Notes under the pieces: model-generated
Database searches by the model: none
Told to the model about the DNA's origin: nothing
The model's input: the letters and a program-made list of their open reading frames with translations, nothing else
Program-made: the position numbers and the translations under genes
Part shown: in pieces, positions 5,693 through 6,396 of the stretch
Position numbering within the stretch: position 1 is the stretch's first letter
How the letters are laid out: each line of letters begins with the position of its first letter
Assembly (NCBI GenBank): GCA_019247865.1
Contig: JAFBAJ010000385.1
Span: forward strand, 1 to 6,396
DNA: 6,396 nt
From: Acidobacteriota bacterium
GTDB taxonomy: Bacteria; Acidobacteriota; Blastocatellia; Pyrinomonadales; Pyrinomonadaceae
Direction of reading: 5' to 3'

Positions 5693-6298
5693 ATGCAATC
5701 AATGCTGTTCGACGAGACGCCGGAATCGGGCGAGACTTTGGAGGAGGTCAACGCGGAGCTGTTGCGCCGCGCGAAGTCGATGCCGCAGCTCGCCGAGCGC
5801 GTCTTTATTCTGGGCGAGGGGCGCACCGGGGCGCGTGCGGCGGTGGTCGGCGAATCGCCCGGCCCGCCCGACGCCGATTCGGGACGCCCTTTTATGGGAC
5901 CGGCCGGGCAGATGCTCGAACGCATCCTCGGCAGCATCGGCCTCAAGCGCGAGGACTGTTACTTGACCAACACGGTCAAGTTCATTTCGACCGGGGACGA
6001 GCTGACGCCTGACCTGCTCTCGTTCTTCACGCCGTACCTGCACCGCGAGCTGGCGGTCGTGCGCCCGCAGGTCATCATCTCGTTCGGCAACACGCCGACA
6101 CGCGCCCTGCTCCGCACCAAGAAGCCTATCTCGCAGATGCGCGGGGAGTTCCATGATTATCAGGGAATGCAGCTGATGCCGACCTTCAATCCGGCCTACC
6201 TGCTCCGCGACCCGACCAAAAAACGCGAGGTCTGGGAGGATATGAAAAAAGTGCGTGCCTTTCTGGCTTCCGCCACGCCGGATGCGGGCGCGGCCTGA
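5693..6298 (+). CDS. Divergent uracil-DNA glycosylase superfamily protein lacking cluster cysteines
   Basis: This 201-residue protein is a clear paralogue of the glycosylase encoded at 4242-5189. Shared blocks are GESPG (53-57) for GEAPG, RPFMGPAGQML for RPFVGRAGQLL, IGLKRED, REL.VVRP, FGNT, and a C-terminal block (162-188) identical to its neighbour at 23 of 27 positions. However, the four cluster cysteines are replaced (by Ala, Met, Phe and Phe when aligned by eye), so no family-4 type [4Fe-4S] cluster can form; its only Cys is Cys89. The conserved His of HPAYLLR is Asn166, and NVNRCRPPQNR has become NTVKFISTGDE, keeping only the first Asn (93). Glu54 and Phe67 remain. It may be a cluster-free glycosylase with altered specificity, a lesion-binding protein, or an inactive regulator. 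The frame is intact with a reasonable ribosome site, so it is not simply a pseudogene. Superfamily membership is firm; activity is open. Confidence 0.88.
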   Translation: MQSMLFDETPESGETLEEVNAELLRRAKSMPQLAERVFILGEGRTGARAAVVGESPGPPDADSGRPFMGPAGQMLERILGSIGLKREDCYLTNTVKFISTGDELTPDLLSFFTPYLHRELAVVRPQVIISFGNTPTRALLRTKKPISQMRGEFHDYQGMQLMPTFNPAYLLRDPTKKREVWEDMKKVRAFLASATPDAGAA

Positions 6299-6345
6299 AA
6301 ATAAGTCGTGTCCTAAATTGTTTTTCTCTGTGTATCTCAGCGACT

Positions 6346-6396
6346 TCTCTGCGTCTCTGCGTTGAGATGATGATACAAAATACTCAACGCAGAGAC
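6346..6396. repeat. CTCTGCG-type intergenic repeat with inverted arms
   Basis: Two tandem copies of TCTCTGCG (6346-6361) run into an arm GTCTCTGCGTTGAG (6353-6366) that is perfectly complementary to 6383-6396, with a 16-base loop. The preceding bases (TTTTTCTCTGTGTATCTCAGCG) look like degenerate copies. The window ends inside the second arm, so the element probably continues. It follows the last gene of the plus-strand run and may act as a terminator-like hairpin, though no T-tract is visible. It resembles dispersed repeats that I recall from several environmental bacterial phyla. Confidence 0.7.

Overview
This window looks like a chromosomal piece of a moderately GC-rich, free-living, Gram-negative-type bacterium. 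The two secreted proteins carry ordinary Sec signal peptides, and most genes are clearly GC-rich at third codon positions. The family content (CoaBC followed directly by a family-4 uracil-DNA glycosylase) and two dispersed intergenic repeat types (AAGTCCC-type and CTCTGCG-type) make me suspect Acidobacteriota, perhaps Blastocatellia. That assignment rests on recollection of such genomes and is not proven here. No phage, plasmid, transposase, CRISPR or RNA gene was seen.

The layout is divergent around a promoter region at about 2885-3008. To the left, on the minus strand and read outward, come a secreted 195-residue protein of unknown function (2884-2297), a 122-residue unknown protein (2257-1889), a 12-helix APC-superfamily amino acid permease (1843-410), and the first 112 residues of a secreted isoaspartyl peptidase/plant-type L-asparaginase (337-1, running off the window). 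A long inverted repeat made of AAGTCCC units lies between the 122-residue gene and the permease. It supplies the last codons of the former and overlaps the translation start region of the latter. The asparaginase has its own good Shine-Dalgarno site and a plausible sigma-70 promoter.

To the right, on the plus strand, come coaBC (coenzyme A biosynthesis, 3009-4238), a family-4 [4Fe-4S] uracil-DNA glycosylase with a long N-terminal extension (4242-5189), a small two-helix membrane protein with a possible PH-like cytosolic domain (5209-5679), and a second, divergent uracil-DNA glycosylase homologue (5693-6298). The spacing is tight (3 nt, 19 nt or an overlap depending on the start chosen, then 13 nt), which suggests one operon. 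The window closes in a CTCTGCG repeat with a perfect 14-bp inverted repeat.

The most interesting item is the second glycosylase homologue. It keeps the overall fold motifs and a C-terminal region almost identical to its neighbour, but it has lost all four cluster-binding cysteines and has Asn in place of the conserved His of the HPAYLLR motif. The rest is mainly housekeeping and nutrient handling. I do not see a convincing new defence or mobile system.
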